From the NCBI GenBank assembly GCA_965221405.1, contig CBDCSE010000003.1:558001-622000 (forward strand): a stretch of 64,000 nucleotides of DNA, given 5' to 3'. Under the pieces are notes generated by a model that saw only the letters and a list, made by a program, of their open reading frames with translations, did no database searches and had not been told where the DNA came from. Below, piece by piece: positions 16,856-26,339 of the stretch (position 1 is the stretch's first letter; every line of letters begins with the position of its first letter). Made by a program: the position numbers and the translations under genes. This stretch comes from JAPOUP01 sp965221405. GTDB lineage: Bacteria; Pseudomonadota; Alphaproteobacteria; Rhodobacterales; Rhodobacteraceae.

Positions 16856-19183
16856 ATGGCGGAAATGAACCGGATATTTATCGACGACACGAACAGGTAC
16901 ATTGTCGACGGTACGGAGCAGGACGACGAGATTCAGGGCGGCGCGGGCGACGACCACGTCTACGCCCAAAGTGGCGATGACGTCATCTACGGCCGAAGTG
17001 GCGACGACAGCCTCTATGGCGACGCTGGCAACGACACCCTCTATGGCGACGCTGGCAACGACAGCCTCATCGGCGGCACCGGCGACGATGTGATCTACGG
17101 CGGCCAGGGCCAGGACAAACTCTCCGGTCACGAGGGCGACGACATCCTCCACGGCGGCGACGGCGACGACATGCTCCACGGCGGTGAAGGCAACGACATC
17201 ATGGACGGCGGCCACGGCGACGACACCCTCATCGGCGACCGGGGGTCGGATACCTTCGTTGTCGGCGCCAACAACGGCAACGACATCTTCGTGCGCTTCG
17301 ATACGTCCGAGGACAGGATCGATCTGACGGCGCACGATCACATCAGGTCGTTCGCGGATCTTTCCCATGTCATGCGCCAGCAGGGCGAGGATGTCGTGAT
17401 CGACCTCTCGGGCAGCGACCATGGCGGCGGCACGGTCACGCTGGTGAGGACCCAGCTCTCCGACCTCGACGCAGGCGACTTCCTCTTCCACGATCCCGAG
17501 GCCGAAGCCGGGGTCGCCCCAGCGGCCGCGCCCGAGGCCGCAGGAAAGGAAATCGACGGGAGCGACAAGGCCGACAGGCTGACCGGCGGCAATGGCGACG
17601 ACGTCATCAGCGGCGGGGCCGGCAACGACACGCTCAAGGGCGGCGACGGCGACGACACCATCCATGGCGGCGACGGCGACGACACCCTTTATGGCGGTGA
17701 AGGCGACGATGTCCTCCACGGCGGCCACGGCGACGACTGGCTGACCGGCGACCAGGGATCGGACACCTTTGTTGTCGGTACCAACAATGGCGATGACAAG
17801 ATCTTCGGCTTCGCCCATAGCGGATCGCAGCAGGACAGGATCGATCTGACGGCGCACGATCATGTGACGTCGTTCGCGGATCTTTCCCATGTCATGCGCC
17901 AGCAGGGCGGGGATGTCGTGATCGACCTCTCGGGCAGCGACGACGGCGGCGGCACGGTCACGCTGGACAAGGTCCAGCTCTCCGATCTCGACGCGAGCCA
18001 CTTCGTCTTCCACGAGCCCCAGGCCCAACCCGAACCCCAGACCCAACCCGAGGTCAAGGCCCAACCCGAGGTCAAGGCCGCCCCCGCGGCCGCGCCCCAG
18101 GCGGAAGCCCAACCCGAACCCAAGGCCGCAGGCAAGGAAATCGACGGGACCGACAAGGCCGACAAGCTGACCGGCGGCGAGGGCGACGACACGCTCAGAG
18201 GCGGGGCCGGAGCCGACACACTCAAGGGCGGTGCCGGCGACGACACGCTCGAAGGCGGGGCCGGCAATGACTGGCTCGAAGGCGGGGCCGGAGCCGACAC
18301 CCTCGTATTCGCCCCGGGCTCCGGACATGACGCTGTCGGCGGCTTCAAGAGCGGCGAGGACAAGATTGACCTGAGCGCGTTCTCCGGCGTCTCGTTCCAA
18401 GATCTCGTCATCACCTCGGGCCACATGGGCACGAAGGTCGAGGTCGACGACGGTTCCGGCGGGACCGCCAGCTTTTTCCTTTGGGAAATCTATGATGGCG
18501 ACCTGTCAGAGTCGGACTTCATCTTCCACGGAGCCGAGTCCGAGGCGGCCCCCGAAGCCAAGGCCGAACCTGAGGCGGCCCCCGAGGCTGCCCCCGAAGC
18601 CAAGGCCGAACCTGAGGCGGAGCCAAAGCCCGAAGGAAAGGAAATCAACGGGACCGACTTTGTCGACAAGCTGGTCGGCGGCGATGGCGACGACACGATC
18701 AACGCCGGGGGCGGCATGGACCAGGTCCACGGCGGCGGTGGCGACGACGTCATCGACGGCGGGGCCGGCAGGGACAAGCTGTACGGCGAAGCCGGCGATG
18801 ACACGCTCAAGGGCGGGGCCGGCAATGATGTGCTCAAGGGCGGGGACGGCGACGACACGCTCGAAGGCGGCGCTGACGGCGACTGGATGCAAGGCGGGGC
18901 CGGGGCCGACACCTTCGTATTCGCCCCGGGTTCCGCCCCGTCTATCGGGAGCGACAGCATCGGCGATTTCACCAGCGGCGAGGACAAGATCGACCTCAGC
19001 GCGTTCTCCGGCGTTTCGTTCGACGACCTCACCATCACCTCGTCCGGCACTGTCGGCACGCGGGTCGAAGTCAACGACGGTTCCGGCGGCACCGCCAACT
19101 TCTTCCTTTACAATGTCGGCTCGGGCGACCTGAGTGAATCGGACTTCATCTTCCACCAGGAAGCCGCCGTCGACGGCATGTAG
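16856..19183 (+). CDS. RTX (hemolysin-type calcium-binding repeat) secreted protein
   Basis: A 775-residue acidic protein built almost only of RTX nonapeptides (GGxGxDxLx). Repeats fill residues ~14-139, 232-307, 429-484 and 597-687. Each block is followed by a beta-rich module; blocks 1 and 2 share ADLSHVMRQQGxDVVIDLSG, blocks 3 and 4 share SGEDKIDLSAFSGVSF. Blocks are joined by Pro/Glu/Ala/Lys-rich linkers. There is no signal peptide, and the end (LSESDFIFH plus eight residues) fits a C-terminal type I secretion signal. No enzymatic or pore-forming domain is seen. ATG 16856 has an AGAGGA site; GTG 16826 in frame is possible. The secretion genes follow downstream. Confidence 0.9.
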   Translation: MAEMNRIFIDDTNRYIVDGTEQDDEIQGGAGDDHVYAQSGDDVIYGRSGDDSLYGDAGNDTLYGDAGNDSLIGGTGDDVIYGGQGQDKLSGHEGDDILHGGDGDDMLHGGEGNDIMDGGHGDDTLIGDRGSDTFVVGANNGNDIFVRFDTSEDRIDLTAHDHIRSFADLSHVMRQQGEDVVIDLSGSDHGGGTVTLVRTQLSDLDAGDFLFHDPEAEAGVAPAAAPEAAGKEIDGSDKADRLTGGNGDDVISGGAGNDTLKGGDGDDTIHGGDGDDTLYGGEGDDVLHGGHGDDWLTGDQGSDTFVVGTNNGDDKIFGFAHSGSQQDRIDLTAHDHVTSFADLSHVMRQQGGDVVIDLSGSDDGGGTVTLDKVQLSDLDASHFVFHEPQAQPEPQTQPEVKAQPEVKAAPAAAPQAEAQPEPKAAGKEIDGTDKADKLTGGEGDDTLRGGAGADTLKGGAGDDTLEGGAGNDWLEGGAGADTLVFAPGSGHDAVGGFKSGEDKIDLSAFSGVSFQDLVITSGHMGTKVEVDDGSGGTASFFLWEIYDGDLSESDFIFHGAESEAAPEAKAEPEAAPEAAPEAKAEPEAEPKPEGKEINGTDFVDKLVGGDGDDTINAGGGMDQVHGGGGDDVIDGGAGRDKLYGEAGDDTLKGGAGNDVLKGGDGDDTLEGGADGDWMQGGAGADTFVFAPGSAPSIGSDSIGDFTSGEDKIDLSAFSGVSFDDLTITSSGTVGTRVEVNDGSGGTANFFLYNVGSGDLSESDFIFHQEAAVDGM

Positions 19184-19203
19184 CGTGGAACCGGGATGAG
19201 GTT

Positions 19204-19241
19204 GCCTCCCCCGCCCCATGACGGGGGCGGGGGCCTTTTTT
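19204..19241 (+). terminator. Rho-independent terminator after the RTX gene
   Basis: A GC-only stem (CCCCCGCCCC pairing with GGGGGCGGGGG around an ATGAC loop) is followed directly by CCTTTTTTC. It starts 20 bases after the RTX stop and lies about 215 bases before the ABC transporter start. It would let the repeat protein be made in excess of its secretion machinery, or separate the two transcription units completely. Confidence 0.88.
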
Positions 19242-19455
19242 CTCCCATGAGCCGTTCGCCGCAACCGTCGCGGACCGGCTTGGCATGGGAGCTTCGCGAG
19301 AGCGGTCATTCCGCCAGCGACTCAAACCGGATTTGCGTTGCCGCACGAAAAATCCAAGACCGGTCGTCCGGGGAAAAACCAGGATCGATGATCCCAGGCC
19401 AAACCGGAGTCGGCGTGGCAGCCGCCGTCTGGTACGGGGAAAGAGTCGAGGACCG

Positions 19456-21434
19456 ATGTCGAACGCCCCCACCGGCAAGAGCGAAATAAGAGGTGCGCTG
19501 GCGGAGAGCCGACGGCTGTTCCTGTCGGTTGGCCTTTTCAGCATCTTCGTGAACCTGCTGATGCTGACGGGTCCCATTTTCATGCTGCAGGTCTACGACC
19601 GGGTGCTGACGTCGCGTTCGGAGGCGACGCTGGTGACGCTGGCGGGGATCACTGCGTTCCTGTTCCTGATGATGGGCATTCTGGATTACGCGCGGGGCCG
19701 GGTGCTGGCACGGGCCGGGGCGCGGCTGCAGGCGCGGCTCGATTCGCGGGTGCTCGGGGCGATACTGACCCGCTCGGTTTCCCCGGCGGAGCGTGCGCGT
19801 CCGGCGACAGGGCTGCGGGATCTGGAGGCAATGCAGCGCTTCGCTTCAGGATCCGGACCGTTCGCATTTTTCGATGCGCCCTGGACGCCAGTGTTCCTGT
19901 GCGTCCTGTTCCTGTTTCACTGGATGCTGGGGGTGCTGGCGGCGTTCTCGGGTTGCCTGCTGCTCGCGCTGGCGCTGATCAACCAGATCCGGACCGGCCG
20001 CCTGCAGGCCGAGGTGGGCGAGGCTACGGCGCGCTCGGCGCATTTCGTCGAGCAGATGCGCGCCGGCAGCGAGACCGTGCGGGGCCTTGGCATGCAGGCC
20101 GCCGTGGTGGTGCGCTCGTCCGAGTTGAGGGGCTCGCTTCTGGAGCGGACGCTGGCGGCGTCGGACCGCAGCGGTTTTTTCAGCGTCACCACCAGGACGC
20201 TCCGGCTGTTCCTGCAGTCGATGATGCTCGGGCTCGGGGCGTGGCTCGCGATCCAGGGTCTGGTGACCTTCGGCGTCATCATCGCGGCGTCGATCCTGCT
20301 CGGACGCGCACTCGCACCGATAGATCAGGCGGTCGGGCAATGGCCGCTTCTGCAGCGGGCATTGGCCGCCCGGCGTTCGCTGGCGACGCTGCTGGAGGAA
20401 ACGCCGCCCGAACGTTCGCGGACGGTGCTGCCGGTGCCGCGCGCGGTTCTCGATGTGCGGGGACTCACCGTCGCGGCCCCGGGGGCGAAGGTGCCGGCTG
20501 TGCGCGGCGCTTCCTTCCGTCTGGAGCCCGGCAAGGCTGCCGGGATCGCCGGCGCCTCGGCGGCGGGAAAGTCCACGCTCGCCCGGGCGCTGGCGGGCGT
20601 GTACCGACCGCTCGGCGGTTCGGTGCGGCTCGATGGGGCGGAGCTCGAGCAATACGGTTCGTCTCTCGGGCAACATATCGGTTACCTGCCGCAGGAGGTG
20701 CTGCTGTTCGACGGAACGGTGGCTCAGAACATTGCCCGCTTCTCGCCCGATGCGCAGGATGCGGACATCGTGGACGCGGCAAAACGAACCGGTGCGCATG
20801 GCATGATCCTGAAGCTGCCCGGCGGCTACGACTTCCAGGTGGCGGCGGGCGGCGCGGCGCTTTCCGGAGGGCAGCGGCAGCGCATCGCGCTCGCCCGGGC
20901 GTTCTATGGATCGCCTGTTGTGGTGGTGATGGACGAGCCGGACTCGAACCTTGATGCCGAGGGTACGATGGCGCTGGCGCGCGCTCTGGAGAGCCACAAG
21001 AAGAACGGCGGGGCAGCGGTGGTCGTCGCCCATCGCCACGGCGCGTTCGCGCAGTGCGACATTGTCTATGTGATGGAGAACGGACGCCCGGTCCCGGCCA
21101 CGACAGGCCGCCGCAAGGCGCCGGTGCGGCAATTGCGTGGGGGCGCGGCGGCGGAGAGCTCGGCGCCGCGTCCGACTGTCGGCGATGGCGGCGTCCGGAA
21201 GGCGCCTCCGGCCCGTGTCGCCAGACTGCCGACCGCGCCCCCCCCCCCCCCCCCCCCCGGGGGGGGCGTCCGGAGCTCCCCACCCGCGAGCGGCAGATCG
21301 CCGACGCCATCGCGCGCATTGCCGGCGCGCGCAGGCGCGCGCCGGATGTCGCGGCGGAAGAGGGTAGCGGCACTGTGCCGGGCGGCGATGGCGTCGTGTC
21401 CCTCGGGAGGATGCCGCGGAACGGCATGCCGTGA
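19456..21434 (+). pseudogene. Type I secretion ABC transporter (PrtD/HlyB class), frame broken at a poly-C tract
   Basis: This is the inner-membrane ATPase of a type I secretion system. Membrane segments lie in residues ~25-275 (LSVGLFSIFVNLLMLTGPIF at the start). The nucleotide-binding domain carries Walker A GASAAGKST, ABC signature LSGGQRQRIALAR and Walker B VVVMDEPDSNLDAEG. No C39 peptidase-like domain is present, as in PrtD-type exporters. After residue ~590 the frame runs into C21G8 (21238-21266). Read straight on, it gives a 710-residue low-complexity tail to 21588. The other frame after the tract reads ELPTRERQIADAIARIAGAR and stops at 21434 in a GTGA overlap with the next gene, the natural end. 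So it is frameshifted, phase-variable or mis-assembled here; the catalytic core is intact. ATG 19456 is preferred over 19285. Confidence 0.85.
21238..21266 (+). repeat. C21G8 homopolymer tract inside the secretion ABC gene
   Basis: Twenty-one C followed by eight G lie near the 3' end of the ABC transporter gene. The frames entering and leaving the tract differ, and a length change of the right size would reconnect the core to its proper C terminus at 21434. Such tracts mutate readily by slipped-strand pairing and are also a classic site of sequencing error. Confidence 0.85.
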
Positions 21435-22750
21435 CGGATGGTGCCCGGAAATTCTCTGCCGTGCGTGCGCTCGTCTTGGGGTTTGCGGGGGTAGCCGTGC
21501 TGGTCGGCGGCCTGACGGCCTGGAGCGTGCTGGCGTCGGTCTCGGGCGCGGTGATCGCGACGGGCGTAGTCGCGGTCGAGTCCCGTAATCAGGTCGTCGA
21601 ACATATTGACGGCGGCACGGTCAGCTCTGTGCCGGTGCGCGACGGCGACCGGGTTGCGGAAGGCACCCTGCTGCTGCGCTTCGACGACGGGCTGCTTCGC
21701 TCCGAGGAGGCGCTTCTCGCGACCCGGCACGCCGAACTGGCGGCTCGCCGCAACCGGCTGGAGGCGGAATTCCTGGGCGCTGATACCATCACCTGGGACG
21801 GGGATCTCGCCACCCGGGCGACCGCGGATCCCGCGGTGCGGGATATCCTCGACGGTCAGGAGCGACTGTTCCGGGCGCGGGCGACGGCGCGCGCAGGGGA
21901 AGTGGCGCAATTGCGGGAGCGAATTGGGCAGGCGCATGAGGAGATCGTCGGCCTTGAGGCGCAGGCGGCGTCTCTCAAGCGCCAGGACGTCCTGATCGGG
22001 CGCGAACTCGCCGCAACGCGAGCGCTGTTCGACAAGGGGCTGACCCAGTTACCGCGGCTTCTGGCGCTCGAACGGGCGGCGGAGACCCTGCGGGGCGAGT
22101 CGGCGACGGTCACCGCCCAGACCGCTCGCGCAAAGGGCCGCATCGCAGAGCTGGAAATCATGGTTCTCCAGATCGGGGCGCGCCGGATCGAGGAGGCCGA
22201 GGCGCGGGCGCGGGACATCGGCGCGGAGGAGAACCAGGTGAAGGAGCGGCTCGCCTCGGTACGCGAAAGGCTAGACCGGATGGAGGTGCACGCCCCGATC
22301 GCGGGTGAGGTCTTCGGCATGACCGTGTTCGCCCCGCGCGAGGTCGTGCGGCCCGGTGAGCCGATCCTGCAGATCGTGCCACTGGATGCGCGCCTGGTGG
22401 CGATGGCGCGGATCCAGCCGATCGATGTGGACCAGGTGTATCCCGGCCAGCCGGCGCTGCTGCGCTTTCCGGCCTTTCCGGCGCGCGAGACGCCGGAATT
22501 CGACGGGCATATCGTCCGGATCTCCGCAGATGCGGTGAATGACGAGACGACCGGCCTGTCCTGGTACGAGATCGAGCTCGCCGTGGACCAGGCCGCGGGC
22601 GCGGATGAGGGAAGCGGCCCGTTTGGTGACTTCGCTGTTACCCCTGGCATGCCAGTGGAGGCGCATATCCGCACCCAGGAGCGTACCGTGATCAGCTATC
22701 TGGCCAAGCCGGTGACAGACTTCTTCTATCGCTCCCTGCGTGAGGAGTGA
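21431..22750 (+). CDS. Type I secretion membrane fusion protein (HlyD/PrtE family)
   Basis: A 439-residue periplasmic adaptor that bridges the ABC transporter and an outer-membrane TolC-like channel. One membrane helix (about residues 12-34), a lipoyl-like strand (VVAVESRNQVVEHIDGGTVS near 50-70), a long coiled coil (~85-285, with LRERIGQAHEEIVGLEAQAA) and a beta-barrel end (APIAGEVFGMTVFAPREVV onward) give the HlyD plan. The GTG start overlaps the ABC stop (GTGA). No TolC gene is present in the window, so a channel encoded elsewhere is needed. Confidence 0.92.
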   Translation: MTDGARKFSAVRALVLGFAGVAVLVGGLTAWSVLASVSGAVIATGVVAVESRNQVVEHIDGGTVSSVPVRDGDRVAEGTLLLRFDDGLLRSEEALLATRHAELAARRNRLEAEFLGADTITWDGDLATRATADPAVRDILDGQERLFRARATARAGEVAQLRERIGQAHEEIVGLEAQAASLKRQDVLIGRELAATRALFDKGLTQLPRLLALERAAETLRGESATVTAQTARAKGRIAELEIMVLQIGARRIEEAEARARDIGAEENQVKERLASVRERLDRMEVHAPIAGEVFGMTVFAPREVVRPGEPILQIVPLDARLVAMARIQPIDVDQVYPGQPALLRFPAFPARETPEFDGHIVRISADAVNDETTGLSWYEIELAVDQAAGADEGSGPFGDFAVTPGMPVEAHIRTQERTVISYLAKPVTDFFYRSLREE

Positions 22751-22850
22751 GGGACGGGATGCTCGATCTAGCATGGGCGGTTCGGCGTGCGCTGTCGGCA
22801 CCCGGGTCGCGCCGCGCTCCCGCAGGGGGGAACCGCGGGGCACGCGGCGC

Positions 22851-23327
22851 ATGAACGGAACAGGCGCCACGATCGAGGCCGCGCTCGCCAACGACCTGCG
22901 CGAGATCGCCGGTGTCGCGGCGCGCATCGACAGCTTCTGCGCGGAACGCGGCATCGCCCATGAAGTCGCCTATGCGATCAATCTCGCGGTCGAGGAGTTG
23001 CTGAGCAACACCATCGCCTATGGCTATGACGACGAGGAGCCCCACAAGATCGAGGTGCTCCTGCGGCTTGAGGGGGACTTGCTGGCCGTGATCGTCGTCG
23101 ATGACGGCAAGGCCTTCGACCCGACCCAGACGCCGGAGGCCGGTTCCGCATCCCTGCTGGACGACAATGGTCTCGAGGGACTCAGCGGGCTCGGCCTGCT
23201 TCTCGTCAACCGGATGATGGACCGGGTGGAATACCAGCGCCGCGCCGGCTGCAATGTCACTGTCTTGACCAAGAACACCGTCTCCGATACCGGGGAAGAC
23301 GGGGATGGGGAGAAGCCCGCGTCCTGA
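22851..23327 (+). CDS. RsbW-like anti-sigma factor / serine-threonine kinase (HATPase_c_2)
   Basis: A 158-residue GHKL-type ATPase. The N box is AINLAVEELLSNTIAYGYDD (about residues 41-60), the G1 box VIVVDDGKAFDP (~80-91) and the G2 box GLSGLGLLLVNRMMDRVEYQ (~117-136). This is the RsbW/SpoIIAB family, which phosphorylates STAS-domain antagonists and binds sigma factors. The ATG is 100 bases after the secretion adaptor gene, same strand; ATG 22851 places the first helix correctly, while the frame open upstream has no matches. No STAS protein, phosphatase or sigma factor is beside it, so its target is unknown. Confidence 0.85.
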   Translation: MNGTGATIEAALANDLREIAGVAARIDSFCAERGIAHEVAYAINLAVEELLSNTIAYGYDDEEPHKIEVLLRLEGDLLAVIVVDDGKAFDPTQTPEAGSASLLDDNGLEGLSGLGLLLVNRMMDRVEYQRRAGCNVTVLTKNTVSDTGEDGDGEKPAS

Positions 23328-23542
23328 CCGACCGATCCGCGACGGGCGTATTCCATGGACGCCATGAGGAGCGGGGCAGCCCGTCGTGATGCTGTGCGGA
23401 TGGTCAAACCGCACGCTAGGCCCGTCCGCGTCCGGAGCCGCCTCTGATGTCAGCGAACGCCCTCTCTCCAGCGTCCTGTGGTCCGGTGCCGTGAAAGCGA
23501 CCCTCGCATGTCCGGAGAATCAGAACCGGACAAGGGGGGTGG

Positions 23543-23552
23543 CTGTGGACAG
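23543..23552 (+). repeat. 10-bp target duplication, left (CTGTGGACAG)
   Basis: CTGTGGACAG directly precedes the left terminal repeat of the ISAs1-like element and is repeated exactly at 25657-25666 just after its right end. Eight to ten base duplications are usual for this IS family. Confidence 0.85.
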
Positions 23553-25656
23553 CAGGGCCATCCCACGCTGGAATTCCATCGTTTCCGCCTGACAGCGGTC
23601 GTTTCCCTGTGGTTCGCGTGCGCGCGCACGCGGGGCCGGACCGGCATCGGTGATTTTCCGCCGGCGTTCCCATCCCGCATGTGCGACGGTCCGCGCATGG
23701 CGGTTCGCGGCATCCACTCCCATCCCGTTCTCCGGGAGGCGCCCCCGGGGTTCCGCCCGCGGGACGTCGGGGTCCGTCCGGCGACGCCGGAGGAGCGCCC
23801 GCTGCGGGGCGCGCTGATGGACCTCCATCACTGTCCCGGTTTCCGGCGCCTGGCCGCCCGGGGCCTGCGCCACGTCGCGGTCTGGCGGGGGCGCCGGGTG
23901 GCGCCGGGCGCCTGGCGGGGCGGCGCGTCCGGTGCCGTCCGCGCGACCGGTGGACCGGCTGGAGGCCGGAGCGGCGGTTCCGGCGGCTGGACCTGATCGC
24001 CAACAGCACGCGGTTCCCGGTGCCCGCCGGCCCCGGGGTCCTGCCGGACCCCGCGCCGTCCTTCCTGACGGCGATGACACGCCGCCTCGCCGACGGCTGG
24101 CCCGCGGTCCACGGCCACCGCGCGCTCCTGGCGGAGACGTGTCCCGCGACCCGGCGCGTTTCCGCGGGACGGTGTACGGGGCGGCGGGCTGGCTGGAGCC
24201 GGGCGCGACGAAGGGCTACGCCCGGTGCGACGGGCGCTGCACGGACCCCCACGGCGGGCCGGGGTCCATATTCGCGCGGCCGCTGCGGCGCGACGCCCGG
24301 AGGCCGCTCTCCAGGGAGGCGGACCCGCCGCCGGAGGCCGCGCCGCCCGCGGACCCCGGGCTGGCGCCCCGGGATCCGGAGACGATGCGCTCGCTTCACG
24401 CCGAACTGTCCGCCGTCCCGGACTTCCGGCGGGCGCAGGGCAGGAAGCGCACGGTGGCCTGCGCCCTCACGGTGCACATACTGGCCGGGACCGCGAACAT
24501 GAAGGGCTGCGTCGCCGCCGCGCGGTTCGCGGAACCGCTGTCGCAGGACGGGCTGGAGGCCGTCGGCGGCTGGGTGAACCGGGAGACGGGGCTCCGCGGG
24601 CCGGTCTCGAAATCCACCCTGCACCGTGTCGCGCGGCCCGTCGGCCCCGGGGCGCTGGAGGACGTGGTCCGGCGCTGCGCCCGGACGCGCATACCCCTCG
24701 CCAGGGCGCCCGCGCCGACGCCGGGCGCATCCGGGGCGCGAACGGCGACGGGCACCACGGGACCGTGGCCCTCGCCGGCCACGCCTCCGGCGCGCCCTTC
24801 GCGCTCACGGACCTCGACGGCGGCGGCGGCGGGCCGGCCGCCACGCGGGACCTCCCTGAGCGCACCGGCGTCCGGGGAAAGGCGGTCACCCCCGGCGCCC
24901 TGCACACGACGCGCGGCACCGCGCGGCCGGTCACGCGGCGCGGCGGCGCGGACCATGTCCTGAACGTCAGGGGCAACGCGCCGGAGACCTTCGCCGCGCC
25001 CGGCGGCATCGACCGGGAGCGGGACGCCACCGGCCGCTTCGCCCGGGACCCCGACAGGGCGCGCGGCCGGACCGGATGGCGGAGCGTCGGCGTCATGACC
25101 CCGCTCCCGCGCATGGTCAGCCATCCCGGCGTCAGCCGGATCGCCCGCGTCACCCGCCACCGGGAAACGGTGAAAACCGGGGAGGCCAGCGCCGGGACCG
25201 CCTGCCTGATCACCTCGCTGGACGCGGACAGGGCGTCGCCGGAGGAACTGCCGGCGCCGGACCGCGGACACCGGTGCGTGGAGAACCTCAACCACCGCCA
25301 GAGGGACCGCGCCTTCGGCGGGGACGCCTGCCAGACCCGCAACGGCAACGGCCCCGCCAACCGGGCAAGCCCCAGCAGCATCGCGCCCGCGGTGATCCTC
25401 ACCGGCCGGACCGGCGGCGAGAGCCTCGCCGACGCCCGGCGGCGCCTGCAACTGGACCGCGCCGGGGCCATCAAGGCGCTGACCGCCGCCTGAGCGGCGG
25501 CATCCGACACCCGAAAACGAATCACCCGGAGCCCGCAGGCAACGGTCCGACCGCCCCGCCGAGGGCCGGACAGCGCCGGATTCCGCGCATGGATCCGGGA
25601 TTCCGCCGCTTCGGACACCCTCGCCACGTGAAAGCGGGGAGCGTGGGATAGTCCTG
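23553..25656 (+). mobile_element. ISAs1-like insertion sequence carrying a DUF4338 (DruA-like) domain
   Basis: A 2104-base element delimited exactly. The left end reads CAGGGCCATCCCACGCT; the right end read inward is CAGGACTATCCCACGCT (2 mismatches of 17). It is flanked by a perfect 10-base direct repeat. The single transposase gene is decayed. It sits between the RsbW-like gene and dsbB, both left intact. Confidence 0.9.
23697..25493 (+). pseudogene. Decayed DUF4338-ISAs1 fusion transposase
   Basis: One gene broken by at least three frameshifts (near 23925, 24140 and 24720). The pieces read in order. MDLHHCPGFRRLAARGLRHV, CRPRDRWTGWRPERRFRRLD and DPARFRGTVYGAAGWLEPGA belong to DUF4338, the domain of Druantia DruA. 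MRSLHAELSAVPDFRRAQGR is the N-terminal helper domain of ISAs1 transposases. The rest is the DDE part (RHRETVKTGEASAGTACLIT and HRCVENLNHRQRDRAFGGDA). GC content is extreme. No active protein can be made from this copy. It is best seen as an IS transposase with an accessory domain, not as a defence gene. Confidence 0.85.
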
Positions 25657-25666
25657 CTGTGGACAG
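25657..25666 (+). repeat. 10-bp target duplication, right (CTGTGGACAG)
   Basis: Exact copy of 23543-23552 immediately after the right end of the ISAs1-like element. The 193 bases from here to the dsbB stop hold no recognisable gene. Confidence 0.85.
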
Positions 25667-25859
25667 GCGGGAGGCGGGTTCCTGTGGAAAGGCCGTCCCT
25701 TGCCTCCCGTAGCCTATCCGTTCGATGCTAGTGCCTACGATCGGCTTCTGGGCTGGCCAGAGGCGCGCGCTGCACGAGCCGGAATAGCATGTCGTCATGC
25801 AGACCTATCATGATACGGTAGGGTCAGGCTCGTCACCGTCTGGTCGGCGGAGACGATGG

Positions 25860-26339
25860 TCACTTCCTGCCAACCCACGCCGCGGTAAGCCAGACCACAA
25901 CCAGAACGAAGCTGAGTGCGGCATTGATGTTGGGTATGGTGATGCCAAGCATCTGCCAGGCCAACTCGTCGCACCTGACCAGCGGCGCATCCAATATGCG
26001 CTCAAGCAGTTGCTCCGGCGACAGTCCGGCGGTTTCGTTTCCGCTGCAGGTGGCCGGGCCTTCCCAGATTCCCCTCTCCACTCCGGAGTGATAGACTCCG
26101 ATCGTGCCGGAGGTTGCGGCCGCGACAGCGCCGATTGGGATTAGCGGAATACAGGGCCGGAGAAGCGCGAAGATACCGATTGCGACGGCGGCACCGTGCG
26201 GCCAGCGTTGCCAGACGCACATCCTGCATGGCTCGAAACCGAAATATTGGAATATCCATGCCCCCACCAGAAGCGTGGCCGAGCCCAGGGATGCGGTCAG
26301 GACCAGATTGGTACGTGAGATCAGGTCAGTATGTGTCAT
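25860..26339 (-). CDS. dsbB: Disulfide bond formation protein DsbB
   Basis: A 159-residue inner-membrane quinone reductase that re-oxidises DsbA. Four membrane helices are visible. The two periplasmic redox pairs are present: Cys38-Cys41 in EPCRMCVWQR and Cys98/Cys123 in the second loop (ATCSGN and LVRCDEL). Length is typical of alphaproteobacterial DsbB. Its ATG overlaps the stop of the upstream yqaA-like gene by four bases, so the two form an operon. Confidence 0.93.
   Translation of the reverse strand: MTHTDLISRTNLVLTASLGSATLLVGAWIFQYFGFEPCRMCVWQRWPHGAAVAIGIFALLRPCIPLIPIGAVAAATSGTIGVYHSGVERGIWEGPATCSGNETAGLSPEQLLERILDAPLVRCDELAWQMLGITIPNINAALSFVLVVVWLTAAWVGRK

Noticed and set aside
16802..18424. 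Long minus-strand frame opposite the RTX gene
   Set aside because: Its regular Val/Ala repeats are just the complement of the RTX nonapeptide codons.
16898..19000. Regular short repeats that might suggest a CRISPR array
   Set aside because: The period is 27 bases in frame, encoding GGxGxDxLx repeats within an open reading frame, without spacers.
23697..24400. Treating the DUF4338 part as a stand-alone defence gene
   Set aside because: It lies within exact IS boundaries and runs into an ISAs1 transposase; it is also frameshifted.
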